Positions 24,083-32,093 of a stretch of 64,000 bases of DNA are shown one piece after another (positions within the stretch are counted from its first letter, which is position 1; each line of letters opens with the position of its first letter). Origin of the DNA: Orlajensenia leifsoniae (GTDB lineage: Bacteria; Actinomycetota; Actinomycetes; Actinomycetales; Microbacteriaceae); assembly GCF_004570845.1 (NCBI RefSeq), contig NZ_SPQZ01000002.1, forward strand, positions 124,001 through 188,000, given 5' to 3'. Under the pieces are notes generated by a model that saw only the letters and a list, made by a program, of their open reading frames with translations, was not told the DNA's origin and made no database searches. The position numbers were made by a program, and so were the translations under genes.

Positions 24083-24265
24083 TCGGACTGGGGCGCGTTC
24101 CGGGGCGAGATTCCGGGGTCCCGACGGATAGCTTGGACACGCGTCGAGAGCCTGTTCCACCGTCGGATCGGAGTACGGATCCGGCGTGCAATGACGACCA
24201 CACCCATACCCGAAGTGAGTGAGGACAGGCACCGTTTCCGGTGCCCGGACAACGGGGGATGGACA

Positions 24266-25078
24266 GTGAATCGGATCGAGCGCAACGCATTGGTGGTCGA
24301 GAACCTGCCGCTCGTGGGCTACCTGGTCTCCGAGCTCTGCGGTAGGGCGACCCACCTGTCCCGCGACGACCTGGCCTCGGTGGGCGCCATCGCTCTCATC
24401 ACCTCCGCCGAGTCCTTCGATCCGACCCTCGGCATCCCGTTCGGCGCGTATGCGCGGCGCCGCATCGTCGGCGCCTTCGCCGACGACATGCGTTCGGCCG
24501 ACTGGGCGCCCCGCTCGGCTCGCAAGCGCATCAAGGAGACGCTCGCGGTGCAGGAGACCCTGACCACCGCCCTCGGGCGCACCCCCGACGTCGACGAGAT
24601 CGCCAACGCCATGGGCATCGACCGGGAGACCGCCCGCGCCGCACTCTCCGACGCCGGGCGCTCGGTCACGTCGCTCGACGACACCGTCGCCGACTCCCTG
24701 GCCGCCGAGATCGTCTCGCCCGAGGAGAGCCTGCTGATGGGGGAGGAGCTGCGTTACCTGCGGGCATCCGTCGACGCACTCCCCGAACGGATGCGGGCGA
24801 TCATCGTCGCCGTCTACTTCGAGGACCGCACCGTCACCGAGATCGCCGCCGAGCTGGGCATCACCCACTCCGCCGTCTCGCAGCAGCGTTCCGAGGCGAT
24901 CCGCCTGCTCCGCGACGGGCTCGGCACCCACTACTCCGACGGCGACGAGCCGCACGTGCCCGTCTCGAGGGTCGCCACGGCCAGCCGCAGCGCCTACCTC
25001 GCGCGCGTCGCCGAGCAGGCCGTGCTCGAGGTCTCGCGTCGGGCGGCGCTGCGCGGCCGGGTCTCCACCGTCTCCTGA
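24266..25078 (+). CDS. fliA: Flagellar sigma factor, sigma-28 (FliA/WhiG type)
   Basis: A 270-residue sigma-70 family protein with regions 2, 3 and 4. Region 2 has LSRDDLASVGAIALITSAESFDPTLGIPFGAYARRRIVGAFADDMRSADW, the FliA/WhiG form ending in the ADW motif and followed by APRSARKRIKE. Region 4 has DRTVTEIAAELGITHSAVSQQRSEAIRLLRDGL, the -35-reading helix-turn-helix. GTG 24266 follows GGGGGATGG; an upstream in-frame ATG at 24191 is possible. It is divergent from the flgN operon and 120 bp before flagellin. It almost certainly reads the CTAAC-N16-YCGAYAG promoters. No anti-sigma FlgM gene was recognised. Confidence 0.92.
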   Translation: MNRIERNALVVENLPLVGYLVSELCGRATHLSRDDLASVGAIALITSAESFDPTLGIPFGAYARRRIVGAFADDMRSADWAPRSARKRIKETLAVQETLTTALGRTPDVDEIANAMGIDRETARAALSDAGRSVTSLDDTVADSLAAEIVSPEESLLMGEELRYLRASVDALPERMRAIIVAVYFEDRTVTEIAAELGITHSAVSQQRSEAIRLLRDGLGTHYSDGDEPHVPVSRVATASRSAYLARVAEQAVLEVSRRAALRGRVSTVS

Positions 25079-25109
25079 GGCGCCCCTGCCGATCAACCCG
25101 AGGATTCGT

Positions 25110-25137
25110 CTAACGGGTCCTCCCGGTGTGCCGATAG
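25110..25137 (+). promoter_or_regulatory. Sigma-28 promoter of flagellin
   Basis: CTAAC (25110-25114), 16-nt spacer, CCGATAG (25131-25137). The boxes resemble the known sigma-28 consensus (TAAA and GCCGATAA) and match four other sites in this locus. Transcription should begin near 25144, leaving a leader of about 54 nt before the flagellin ATG. Confidence 0.85.
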
Positions 25138-25145
25138 CTCTGGAT

Positions 25146-25190
25146 GCGGGCCCACGGATGGGCCCGTGACGACACCCAGATCACGGAGGA
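25146..25190 (+). promoter_or_regulatory. Predicted CsrA-binding leader of flagellin
   Basis: The leader forms an 8-bp GC-rich stem (25147-25154 with 25159-25166) capped by the tetraloop CGGA, preceded by A, giving ACGGAT around the apex. A second GGA lies in the ribosome binding site ACGGAGG (25185-25189), 28 nt further on. This is the layout of the Bacillus hag leader, where one CsrA dimer bridges a hairpin site and the ribosome binding site. CsrA and its antagonist FliW are both encoded in this locus. Confidence 0.75.
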
Positions 25191-25197
25191 ACACACC

Positions 25198-26043
25198 ATG
25201 GGTATGCAGATCAACACCAACACCGCGGCCAACAACGCCTACCGCAACCTCAACAACACGCAGAACGCGCTGTCGAAGTCGCTCGAGAAGCTCTCGAGCG
25301 GACTGCGCATCAACCGTGCTGCCGACGACGCGGCCGGCCTGTCGATCTCGGAGGGCCTGCGTTCGCAGATCTCCGGCAACAAGGTCGCCGCACGCAACGC
25401 CCAGGACGGCATCAGCGTCATCCAGACCGCTGAAGGCTCGCTCACCGAGGTGCACAACATCCTGCACCGCATGCGCGACCTCGCCGTCCAGGGAGGTAGC
25501 GACTCCAACAACGCCGACTCGCGCGCCGCCATCCAGACGGAGGCTGACGAGCTCGGCAAGGAGCTGTTCCGCATCACCGACAACGCGAAGTTCAACGGCA
25601 TCGACCTGCTCAAGGGCGGTTCGCTGAACTTCCAGGTCGGCGCAGGCAGCGGCACCAGCGACACCATCGCGGTGAACCTGGCGGATGTCGCCGGCGACGT
25701 CGGAGCGCTGGCCTCGGCCGACGGCACCGCGGCACCGACCGGCTTCGACGTGACCGACAACACGGCGGCGAACACCACGATCACCGCCATCGACGCGGCG
25801 ATCACGGCTGTCTCCACCTCGCGCGCCGGTCTCGGTGCCCAGCAGAACCGCTTCGAGTCGGCCGTCAACTCGCTCAACGTCGCCGGTGAGAACCTGGCGG
25901 CCGCGGAGTCGCGCATCCGCGACACCGACATGGCGTCGGAGATGGTCAACTACACGCGTGCGAGCATCCTCTCGCAGGCGGGCACCTCGATGCTGGCGCA
26001 GGCCAACCAGTCGAACCAGGGCGTTCTCAAGCTCCTCGGCTAG
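25198..26043 (+). CDS. fliC: Flagellin
   Basis: A 281-residue flagellin with the conserved D0/D1 ends: N-terminal QINTNTAANNAYRNLNNTQNALSKSLEKLSSGLRIN and C-terminal SRIRDTDMASEMVNYTRASILSQAGTSMLAQANQ. The variable centre (about residues 150-205) is short and Thr/Ala/Asp-rich, so the surface domain is small. It polymerises to the filament after export with FliS. ATG 25198 has GGAGG at 8 nt. It is the only flagellin in the window, with its own sigma-28 promoter and a CsrA-type leader. The name hag is equivalent. Confidence 0.96.
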   Translation: MGMQINTNTAANNAYRNLNNTQNALSKSLEKLSSGLRINRAADDAAGLSISEGLRSQISGNKVAARNAQDGISVIQTAEGSLTEVHNILHRMRDLAVQGGSDSNNADSRAAIQTEADELGKELFRITDNAKFNGIDLLKGGSLNFQVGAGSGTSDTIAVNLADVAGDVGALASADGTAAPTGFDVTDNTAANTTITAIDAAITAVSTSRAGLGAQQNRFESAVNSLNVAGENLAAAESRIRDTDMASEMVNYTRASILSQAGTSMLAQANQSNQGVLKLLG

Positions 26044-26151
26044 ATCGGCATGACGGATGGTCCCGGCGGACGCGGACGGGTGTAGGGCCCACCACGCGCT
26101 CGCCGGGTCCGTCCGGCTCGACCCTGCACGCCACGCACAGGAAGGACGACC

Positions 26152-27519
26152 ATGGGGATCTCACTCGACGGACTGGCCAGCGGTCTCGACACCGCAGCAC
26201 TCATCACGAAGCTGATGGCCATCGAGGCGGCGCCGCAGACCCTCCTGAGCGCCCGGGTCGCGTCGTCGAACACGACCATCAGCGACCTGCAGGCCCTGAA
26301 CCTCAAGTTCTCCTCGCTCGCGACTCTGGCCGCCTCGAACCGCACGGCATCGTCGCTGACCGCGTTCACCGCGTCGTCGTCCTCCAGCACCGTCACCGCG
26401 AAGGCCGGCGCGAACGCCGTGGCCGGAAGCATCGACATCGTCGTGCGCTCGGTCGCCCAGGGCCAGACCTCGGTCACGGCGCCGATGACGGCGTGGCCCG
26501 ACATCCCGGCCACCCTCACTCTCGTCGCCCACGACGGCACCCGCACCGAGGTCACGGCCGCGAGCACCTCGCTCGAGGACATCGCCTCGGCGATCAACAA
26601 GTCCGGCGGACCCGTCACGGCCACCCGAGTGCGCGCCGGCCTCGACGCCGACGGCAACCAGCAGTACCGACTGCAGCTCAGTTCGACCGCGACGGGGGCG
26701 GATGCCGCCTTCGGCGTTCTCCGCGGAAGCACCAACCTGCTCGCAGAACCCGGGGCGGCCGCGATTCGCACCGCCCAGGACGCAGAGGTCGCGCTCTGGT
26801 CCGGGACGGCCGCCGAGCAGGTCGTGCGGTCGTCGACGAACACGTTCACCGGTCTCATCGGCGACGTCGACGTCACGGTGTCCGCGGCATCCGTCGACCC
26901 GGTCACCGTTACCGTCGCGCGCGATCCCTCCGTCGCCTCCACGGCCGCGAAGGCCCTGACCGATGCGATCAAGGCCATCCTCGGATCGATCGACGCGAAG
27001 TCGGCGAGTTCGACGACGACCAACGCCGACGGCAGCACGACGCCGAAGCTCGGGTCGTTCACGGGCGACTCGACGGTGCGCTCGGCGCGCCTCGCCCTGG
27101 CCTCGGCCGTCTCGATGCCGATCGGCGGGGCGTCCCCCTCGCAGATCGGCATCAGCTTCCTGAAGGACGGCAGCCTGGTCTTCGACCCAGACGCCTTCTC
27201 CGCCGCCCTTGCGAAGGATCCCGCAGCAGCCGAGGGCATGCTCGCCACGATCGCCGGTCGCGTCGCCGACGCGGCCACCACGGTCTCCGACAAGTACACG
27301 GGCAGGCTGACGACCAGCATCAACGGACAGGAGACCGTCGTGAAGTCGATGAACGAGCAGATCGAGAGCTGGACCCGCCGGCTCGACGACCGTCGGGCCA
27401 GCCTCGAGCGCACGTATGCCGCCCTCGAGGTGCGCATGAGCGCCCTCAACTCGCAATCGGCCTGGCTCACCTCCCAGATCGCCGCACTGCCCACCACGAG
27501 CGGATCGAGTTCCAAGTGA
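26152..27519 (+). CDS. fliD: FliD, filament cap protein
   Basis: A 455-residue FliD. The N-terminal ISLDGLASGLDTAALITKLMAIEAAPQTLLSARVASSNTTISDLQALNLKFSSL is the FliD_N signature. The C-terminal heptad segment MNEQIESWTRRLDDRRASLERTYAALEVRMSALNSQSAWL is the FliD_C end. It caps the growing filament and folds incoming flagellin. ATG 26152 has AGGAAGGA upstream. The 108-bp gap after flagellin contains GC-rich imperfect dyads but no clear terminator. It is followed by fliS with a GTGA overlap. Confidence 0.94.
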   Translation: MGISLDGLASGLDTAALITKLMAIEAAPQTLLSARVASSNTTISDLQALNLKFSSLATLAASNRTASSLTAFTASSSSSTVTAKAGANAVAGSIDIVVRSVAQGQTSVTAPMTAWPDIPATLTLVAHDGTRTEVTAASTSLEDIASAINKSGGPVTATRVRAGLDADGNQQYRLQLSSTATGADAAFGVLRGSTNLLAEPGAAAIRTAQDAEVALWSGTAAEQVVRSSTNTFTGLIGDVDVTVSAASVDPVTVTVARDPSVASTAAKALTDAIKAILGSIDAKSASSTTTNADGSTTPKLGSFTGDSTVRSARLALASAVSMPIGGASPSQIGISFLKDGSLVFDPDAFSAALAKDPAAAEGMLATIAGRVADAATTVSDKYTGRLTTSINGQETVVKSMNEQIESWTRRLDDRRASLERTYAALEVRMSALNSQSAWLTSQIAALPTTSGSSSK

Positions 27520-27959
27520 CGAACCTCCTGCAGGCCCAGGCCCAGTACGGCCGCGAAGCCGTGCTCTCGGCGACACCGGCACGCCTGCTCACCATGCTCT
27601 ATGACAGGCTGCTGCTCGACCTGCACCGGGCGGAGCACGCCCAGCGCTCGGAATCGTGGAGCGACGCGTCCACCGCGTTGCTGCACGCCCAGGACATCGT
27701 CGCCGAACTGTCGGGATCACTGCGCGTCGACCTCTGGGACGGCGCCGAGGGGCTGCTCGCCGTGTACGCGTTCGTCACCACCACCCTGCGCAACGCGAAC
27801 GTGCAGCGCGATGCAGCCCTCACCAGGCAGGCCATCGACCTGCTGGAGCCCCTCGCGACAGCCTGGCACGAGGCAGCAGCCCTGCCGACGGCCGCCGCCG
27901 GCTCCCCGACCTCCGCCGCACCCGTCGGCGGGGGAGGCCTGCACCTTGGCTTCGCCTGA
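27516..27959 (+). CDS. fliS: FliS, flagellin export chaperone
   Basis: A 147-residue helical protein. YGREAVLSATPARLLTMLYDRLLLDLHRAEHAQRS matches the FliS N-terminal region, and LLAVYAFVTTTLRNANVQRD the centre of the bundle. FliS binds the C-terminal D0 helix of flagellin and prevents premature polymerisation. GTG 27516 overlaps the fliD stop (GTGA). The C-terminal 30 residues are an Ala/Gly/Pro-rich extension not needed for the fold. In other systems FliS also ties FliW-flagellin control to export. Confidence 0.92.
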   Translation: MTNLLQAQAQYGREAVLSATPARLLTMLYDRLLLDLHRAEHAQRSESWSDASTALLHAQDIVAELSGSLRVDLWDGAEGLLAVYAFVTTTLRNANVQRDAALTRQAIDLLEPLATAWHEAAALPTAAAGSPTSAAPVGGGGLHLGFA

Positions 27960-28287
27960 TCGCACCCCTCGTTCGTGGACCGAGGTACTCGACGCGCTCG
28001 AGGCCGACGCCCTCTTCGCGGTGTCCGACCCGGATCCCGACCCCGAACGCGGTGACGGAGCGCCCGACCCCGGACACCGCAGCGCGGGGGACTGGCGCCC
28101 AGACCCGGAGCTCGGCGCATTGCCCGACGAGCTGCACGAGCGCGCGGCGGAGGTCCTGGCGCTCCAGCGCGAGATGCTCGAACTCCTCATCGAGGAACGC
28201 CGCTCCGTGAGGCGCCACCTCGAGGCCGTTCGCACGGTTCCGGATGTCGCAGCATCGGGCGCGGTCTACCTCGACGTTCAGGGCTGA
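27946..28287 (+). CDS. Small unknown flagellar-locus protein (possible FliT-like chaperone)
   Basis: A 113-residue frame starting at TTG 27946, inside the end of fliS (14-nt overlap), with GGGAGG 9 nt upstream. The N-terminal part has WTEVLDALEADALFAV, then a Pro/Asp-rich linker, then a strongly charged helix LHERAAEVLALQREMLELLIEERRSVRRHLEAVRTV. It occupies the position of FliT in many loci. FliT-like chaperone function is inferred from position and helical character only. An unusual feature is the TTG start within the fliS frame. Confidence 0.65.
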   Translation: MASPDRTPRSWTEVLDALEADALFAVSDPDPDPERGDGAPDPGHRSAGDWRPDPELGALPDELHERAAEVLALQREMLELLIEERRSVRRHLEAVRTVPDVAASGAVYLDVQG

Positions 28288-28330
28288 TTCCGGCGGGCGG
28301 CATCCGTCTCGGAAATCTCCCGGCCCCTGC

Positions 28331-28358
28331 CTAACGTCGCGAGCCGAACTGCCGATAG
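28331..28358 (+). promoter_or_regulatory. Sigma-28 promoter of the flgB basal-body operon
   Basis: CTAAC (28331-28335), 16-nt spacer, CCGATAG (28352-28358), the same signature as at flagellin. Transcription should begin near 28365, leaving a leader of about 67 nt before flgB. Early basal-body genes would therefore depend on the same sigma factor as the filament. Confidence 0.82.
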
Positions 28359-28365
28359 CTGTCAT

Positions 28366-28404
28366 CGAGCACGGATCGCTCACGAACGGGCCATGGATCG
28401 GCCC
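28366..28404 (+). promoter_or_regulatory. Leader with two GGA-loop hairpins before flgB
   Basis: Two small hairpins in the leader each present GGA in a 7-nt loop. The first is GAGC-ACGGATC-GCTC (28367-28381). The second is GGGCC-ATGGATC-GGCCC (28388-28404). Both loops share AYGGATC with the flagellin leader's ACGGAT. They are candidate CsrA sites. The ribosome binding site AAGAGG itself lacks GGA. Confidence 0.55.
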
Positions 28405-28431
28405 TCTTCCCCTGAATCACGAAGAGGTCTC

Positions 28432-28773
28432 GTGTTCGATTCCGTGAGCATCTCGGCGCTCTCCAGCGCCCTCGATGGCCTGGCGATGCGCCAGCGCGCC
28501 ATCGCCGACAACATCGCCAACGTCAACACGCCGAACTACACGGCCCAGCGCGTGGCGTTCGAGGACGCCCTCGCCGCTTCGGTGCGTTCGGGTGACGGGA
28601 ACGTCGCCCCCACCATCGCGCGGTCCCTCGAGCCCACCCAGCTCAACGGAAACAACGTGAATCTCGACACCGAGACGCTGTCGAACGTCGACACCGTGCT
28701 GCGGTACCAGTTCGCCTCCCGGGCCGTCGACGGTGCCTTCAGCAGCGTCCGCGCAGCGATGAGGACGAGCTGA
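28432..28773 (+). CDS. flgB: FlgB, proximal rod protein
   Basis: A 113-residue rod protein. LDGLAMRQRAIADNIANVNTPNYTAQRVAFEDAL is the flagellar basal-body rod signature with ANVNTPNY. It assembles with FlgC on FliE and the MS ring. GTG 28432 (FDSVSISALSSALDG follows) has AAGAGG 4 nt upstream. First gene of the operon that continues through flgE, with every junction overlapping or close. Shorter than the roughly 135 residues usual elsewhere. Confidence 0.93.
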   Translation: MFDSVSISALSSALDGLAMRQRAIADNIANVNTPNYTAQRVAFEDALAASVRSGDGNVAPTIARSLEPTQLNGNNVNLDTETLSNVDTVLRYQFASRAVDGAFSSVRAAMRTS

Positions 28774-29165
28774 TGACCTTCGACGCGATCGGCATCGCCG
28801 GCACCGGCCTCACCCTGCACCGCAAGTGGCTCGACGCCGTCTCGGACAACCTGGCGAACATGAACACGGCCACCTCGGGCGACGACGAGGCCTTCCAGGC
28901 CCGCTACGTTCTCGCCCAGGCAGGCGAGGGGACGACGGGCGTGTACGTCGCCGGCGCCGCCTACGGCGATGCCGAGGGACGCCTCGTCTACGAGCCCGAC
29001 CACCCCCTCGCCAACGCCGAGGGCTACGTGCGCTACCCCGAGATCGACATGGCCTCGCAGATGGGGCAGCTGATCCTCGCCCAGCGCGGCTACCAGGCGA
29101 ACGCCGCCGTCGTCGACCGCGCCAAGGAGACCTACACCGCCGCCATCCAGATCGGACGTGCCTGA
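28773..29165 (+). CDS. flgC: FlgC, proximal rod protein
   Basis: A 130-residue rod protein. The N-terminal ATG frame has GIAGTGLTLHRKWLDAVSDNLANMNTA, the rod signature, and the C-terminus has VRYPEIDMASQMGQLILAQRGYQANAAVVDRAKE, which is diagnostic for FlgC. The ATG overlaps the flgB stop by one base (TGATG), so translation is coupled. Confidence 0.95.
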   Translation: MTFDAIGIAGTGLTLHRKWLDAVSDNLANMNTATSGDDEAFQARYVLAQAGEGTTGVYVAGAAYGDAEGRLVYEPDHPLANAEGYVRYPEIDMASQMGQLILAQRGYQANAAVVDRAKETYTAAIQIGRA

Positions 29166-29479
29166 TGACCATTCCCGCGATCGGTGCCGTCGGCACTGTC
29201 ACCCCCGTCGCCCTCGTGCAGCCCCCGACCAAGGCCGACGCCGCCGACAGTGCCGCGAACTCGACCTTCCCGGCCTCCATGACGGGTGCCGTCGACGAGC
29301 TGCAGAAGCTGCAGGGAACGTCGGACAGCCTCGCCGTCGCCGCGGTGACCGGTGACCTCAGCGACATCCACACGGCCACGATCGCCGCCACCCGCGCCCA
29401 GGTCACCATGGAGCTCGTCGCGGCCGTGCGCAACAAGGGCGTCGACGCCTTCAACGAGATCATGCGGATGCAGGCCTGA
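29165..29479 (+). CDS. fliE: FliE, MS-ring/rod junction protein
   Basis: A 104-residue protein that joins the MS ring to the rod. The C-terminal half carries the FliE signature: DIHTATIAATRAQVTMELVAAVRNKGVDAFNEIMRMQA. The N-terminus is short and Ala/Pro-rich. ATG overlaps the flgC stop by one base, and its own stop overlaps the fliF start in the same manner. Confidence 0.93.
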   Translation: MTIPAIGAVGTVTPVALVQPPTKADAADSAANSTFPASMTGAVDELQKLQGTSDSLAVAAVTGDLSDIHTATIAATRAQVTMELVAAVRNKGVDAFNEIMRMQA

Positions 29480-31077
29480 TGCCCGCCGCCCTCCGCTCCG
29501 GCTTCGGCAGCCTCCTCGCCGGCGTCCGGCAGTTCACCCTCGCCCAGCGAACCGTGGCCATCATCGGCCTGGCCGTTCTCGCCCTCGGCGTGACGGCGCT
29601 GGTCTCCTGGCTGACGGCGCCGTCGTACTCGCCGCTCTTCACCGGGCTGCAGGCGGCGGATGCCAATGCGATCGTCGAGCAACTGCGCAGCGACGGCGTC
29701 TCGTACGAGCTCGCCGACGGCGGCGCGACCGTCATGGTGCCGCGCGAGGCGGTCTACGACGAGCGCCTCAAGGCTGCATCGGCCGGCCTGCCCAGCTCGA
29801 GCGACGGCGGATACTCGCTCCTCGACGATATGGGCGTCACAGCTTCCGAGTTCCAGCAGTCCGTGACCTACAAGCGCGCGCTCGAGGGCGAGCTCGCCTC
29901 GACGATCTCGGCCCTCGACGGCGTGCAGACGGCGTCGGTCAGGCTCGCCATCCCCGAGGAGACCGTCTTCGTCGACCAGAAGACCGACCCGACGGCATCC
30001 GTCTTCATCGAGACCCGCAACGGCACAACCCTCACCTCGGCGCAGGTCGAGGCCGTCGTGCACCTCACGTCGGCATCGATCGAGGGCATGAAGCCCGAGG
30101 ACGTGGCCGTCGTCGACTCCACCGGAAAAGTGCTCTCGGCTGTCGGAGTCGGGGCGACCGGCGGCGCCGACGAGCAGGCGTCCGACTACGAGGGCCGCAT
30201 CGAGAATGCGGTGCAGGCCATGCTCGACCGCGTCGTGGGCGCAGGCAACGCGACAGTCGTCGTGGCCGCCGACGTGAGCAGCGAATCGGCTGAGAGGGTC
30301 GAGGAGAGCTACACGGGGGCCGGGGACATCCCCGCGATCAACGAGACGACGACCAAGGAGACGTACCAGGGCGGCGGCGGAACCGCCGCGGGCGTGCTCG
30401 GACCGGACAACATCGCCGTGCCGGACGGCGCGGCCGGCGACGGAGCCTACGAATCCGAATCGGCCACGAAGAACAACGCCGTCAACAAGGTCACCGAGAC
30501 CCGCACCATCCCGGCCGGGTCGCTCGCCCGTCAGACCGTGTCCGTCGCCGTGAACTCCGACGCCGAGAACATCGACATGGCCGGGCTGCGTTCGCTGGTC
30601 TCGTCGGCGGCGGGCATCGACACCACCCGGGGCGACGTCGTCACCGTCGAGACCGTTCCGTTCAGCACGGCCGGAGCGACGGATGCCGCAGCCGCTCTCG
30701 CCGCGGCGAAGGATGCTGCGGCCGCCGAGCAACTCGCGTCGCTCATCCGCACCGCCGTCATCACCCTCGGAATCGCGATCCCCGTGATGATCGCGATCAT
30801 CCTCATCGCCCGTCGCTCGCGGCGTCGCGATGCGGAGGTGCTCGAGTTCGAGCAGGCACAGCAGACGCAGCAGCTCGAGCAGACGTTCGCCGGTCCCACG
30901 GCGATCGACATGATGCCCACCCTGCCCATCGACACCGTCGAACTCTCGAACCCGGCCCTGCGCGGGCAGGCGGATGCCGGACGCCGCCTCGCCGAGATCG
31001 AGGCGATGGCAGGCCGGGATCCCCAGAAGACAGCCGAGTTCCTGCGCGCGCTCATGGATGACAGGCAGCCCGTATGA
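29479..31077 (+). CDS. fliF: FliF, MS-ring protein
   Basis: A 532-residue integral membrane ring protein. A first transmembrane helix (VAIIGLAVLALGVTALVSWL) near residue 30 is followed by the SPLFTGLQAADANAIVEQL ring-building motif and LEGELASTISALDGVQTASVRLAIPE. A second transmembrane helix (TAVITLGIAIPVMIAIILIARR) lies near residue 435. The cytoplasmic C-terminus, including MAGRDPQKTAEFLRALM, binds FliG. The length is typical. Coupled to fliE by TGATG and to fliG by ATGA. Confidence 0.96.
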   Translation: MPAALRSGFGSLLAGVRQFTLAQRTVAIIGLAVLALGVTALVSWLTAPSYSPLFTGLQAADANAIVEQLRSDGVSYELADGGATVMVPREAVYDERLKAASAGLPSSSDGGYSLLDDMGVTASEFQQSVTYKRALEGELASTISALDGVQTASVRLAIPEETVFVDQKTDPTASVFIETRNGTTLTSAQVEAVVHLTSASIEGMKPEDVAVVDSTGKVLSAVGVGATGGADEQASDYEGRIENAVQAMLDRVVGAGNATVVVAADVSSESAERVEESYTGAGDIPAINETTTKETYQGGGGTAAGVLGPDNIAVPDGAAGDGAYESESATKNNAVNKVTETRTIPAGSLARQTVSVAVNSDAENIDMAGLRSLVSSAAGIDTTRGDVVTVETVPFSTAGATDAAAALAAAKDAAAAEQLASLIRTAVITLGIAIPVMIAIILIARRSRRRDAEVLEFEQAQQTQQLEQTFAGPTAIDMMPTLPIDTVELSNPALRGQADAGRRLAEIEAMAGRDPQKTAEFLRALMDDRQPV

Positions 31078-32093
31078 CCGAGAATCGCGCAGTGCTGAAC
31101 GGCGCCCAGAAGGCCGCCGTCGTGCTGATGAACATGGAGCCGACGCGTGCCGCCGAGGTCATGAAGCAGTTGAACGACCTCGAGGCCGAGGAGATCACTT
31201 CCGAGATCATGCGCCTGCGGCGCGTCGACAGCGCAACGGCCGACGGCGTTCTCGCCGAGTTCCACGAACTCAGCGTGCGCGGCTCCCTGCAGACCCGCGG
31301 CGGGCGCGACGTGGCCGTCGGGCTGCTCGAGGCGTCCTTCGGCGCCGAGCGGGCGGCGGGCGTGCTGAGCCGGGTCGCCTCGTCGATGGCGGGCCGGGCC
31401 TTCGAGTTCCTCGACGAGGTCGACGCCGCCCAGGTGCGCACCCTCGTCGAGGCCGAACTGCCGCAGACCATCGCCCTCGTCCTCGCCTCGCTCCGGGCTG
31501 AGCACGCCGCCGCCGTGATGGCGGGCCTGGAGCCCGAGGCGCGCACGGCCGTCGCCCACGCCATCGCCACGATGGGAACGGCGACGCCCGAGGCCGTCAA
31601 GGTCGTCGCCGAGACGCTCAAGTCGCGCGCCGGCGCCGTGGTCGCATCGCGCGAGTCCGGCGACGCCGTGGGTGGCGTCCAGCCCCTCGTCGACATCATC
31701 AACCGGGCGGATGTCGGCACGGAGCGAGCCGTGCTCGACGGCCTCGACATCCGCGATCCCGAGCTGGCGGAGGAGGTGCGCTCGCGCATGCTCACCTTCG
31801 GCGACATCGTGCGCCTCGACCGCAAGGCCGTGCAGCAGGTGCTGCGCGGCATCGACGCCCCCGTGCTCGCACTCGCCATGAAGGGCGCCCCCGAGCCCGT
31901 GATCGAGGTCATCCACGCCAACGTGTCCGAGCGCAACCGCGAGCTGATCGACGACGAGGCCCGACTGCTCGGCCCCGTGCGGTCCGCCCAGGTCGAGGAG
32001 GCCCGCGCCGAGGTCGTGCGCTCCATCCGCACGCTCGAGGCCGAGGGAGTCATCACGCTCCATCGAGCCGAGGAGGACGACCTTGTCGAGTGA
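31074..32093 (+). CDS. fliG: FliG, motor switch protein
   Basis: A 339-residue switch protein with the three domains of the family. The N-terminal domain (AQKAAVVLMNMEPTRAAEVMKQL) binds FliF. The middle domain has LVEAELPQTIALVLASLRAEHAAAVM. The C-terminal domain has EEVRSRMLTFGDIVRLDRKAVQQVLRGID, the charged face that meets MotA. It converts stator force to rotation. The fliH start lies inside its last codons. Confidence 0.95.
   Translation: MTENRAVLNGAQKAAVVLMNMEPTRAAEVMKQLNDLEAEEITSEIMRLRRVDSATADGVLAEFHELSVRGSLQTRGGRDVAVGLLEASFGAERAAGVLSRVASSMAGRAFEFLDEVDAAQVRTLVEAELPQTIALVLASLRAEHAAAVMAGLEPEARTAVAHAIATMGTATPEAVKVVAETLKSRAGAVVASRESGDAVGGVQPLVDIINRADVGTERAVLDGLDIRDPELAEEVRSRMLTFGDIVRLDRKAVQQVLRGIDAPVLALAMKGAPEPVIEVIHANVSERNRELIDDEARLLGPVRSAQVEEARAEVVRSIRTLEAEGVITLHRAEEDDLVE

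Noticed and set aside
24104-24131. Possible sigma-28 autoregulatory promoter of fliA
   Set aside because: CGGATAG resembles the -10 but no CTAAC lies at the 16-nt spacing.
24228-24245. 7-bp hairpin GGCACCG-TTTC-CGGTGCC before the sigma gene
   Set aside because: It may instead be coding if translation starts at ATG 24191, and it has no T-run or GGA loop, so no role is claimed.
26044-26151. Terminator between flagellin and fliD
   Set aside because: GGACGG and CCGTCC segments pair only partly and without a T-run, so a terminator is not supported.
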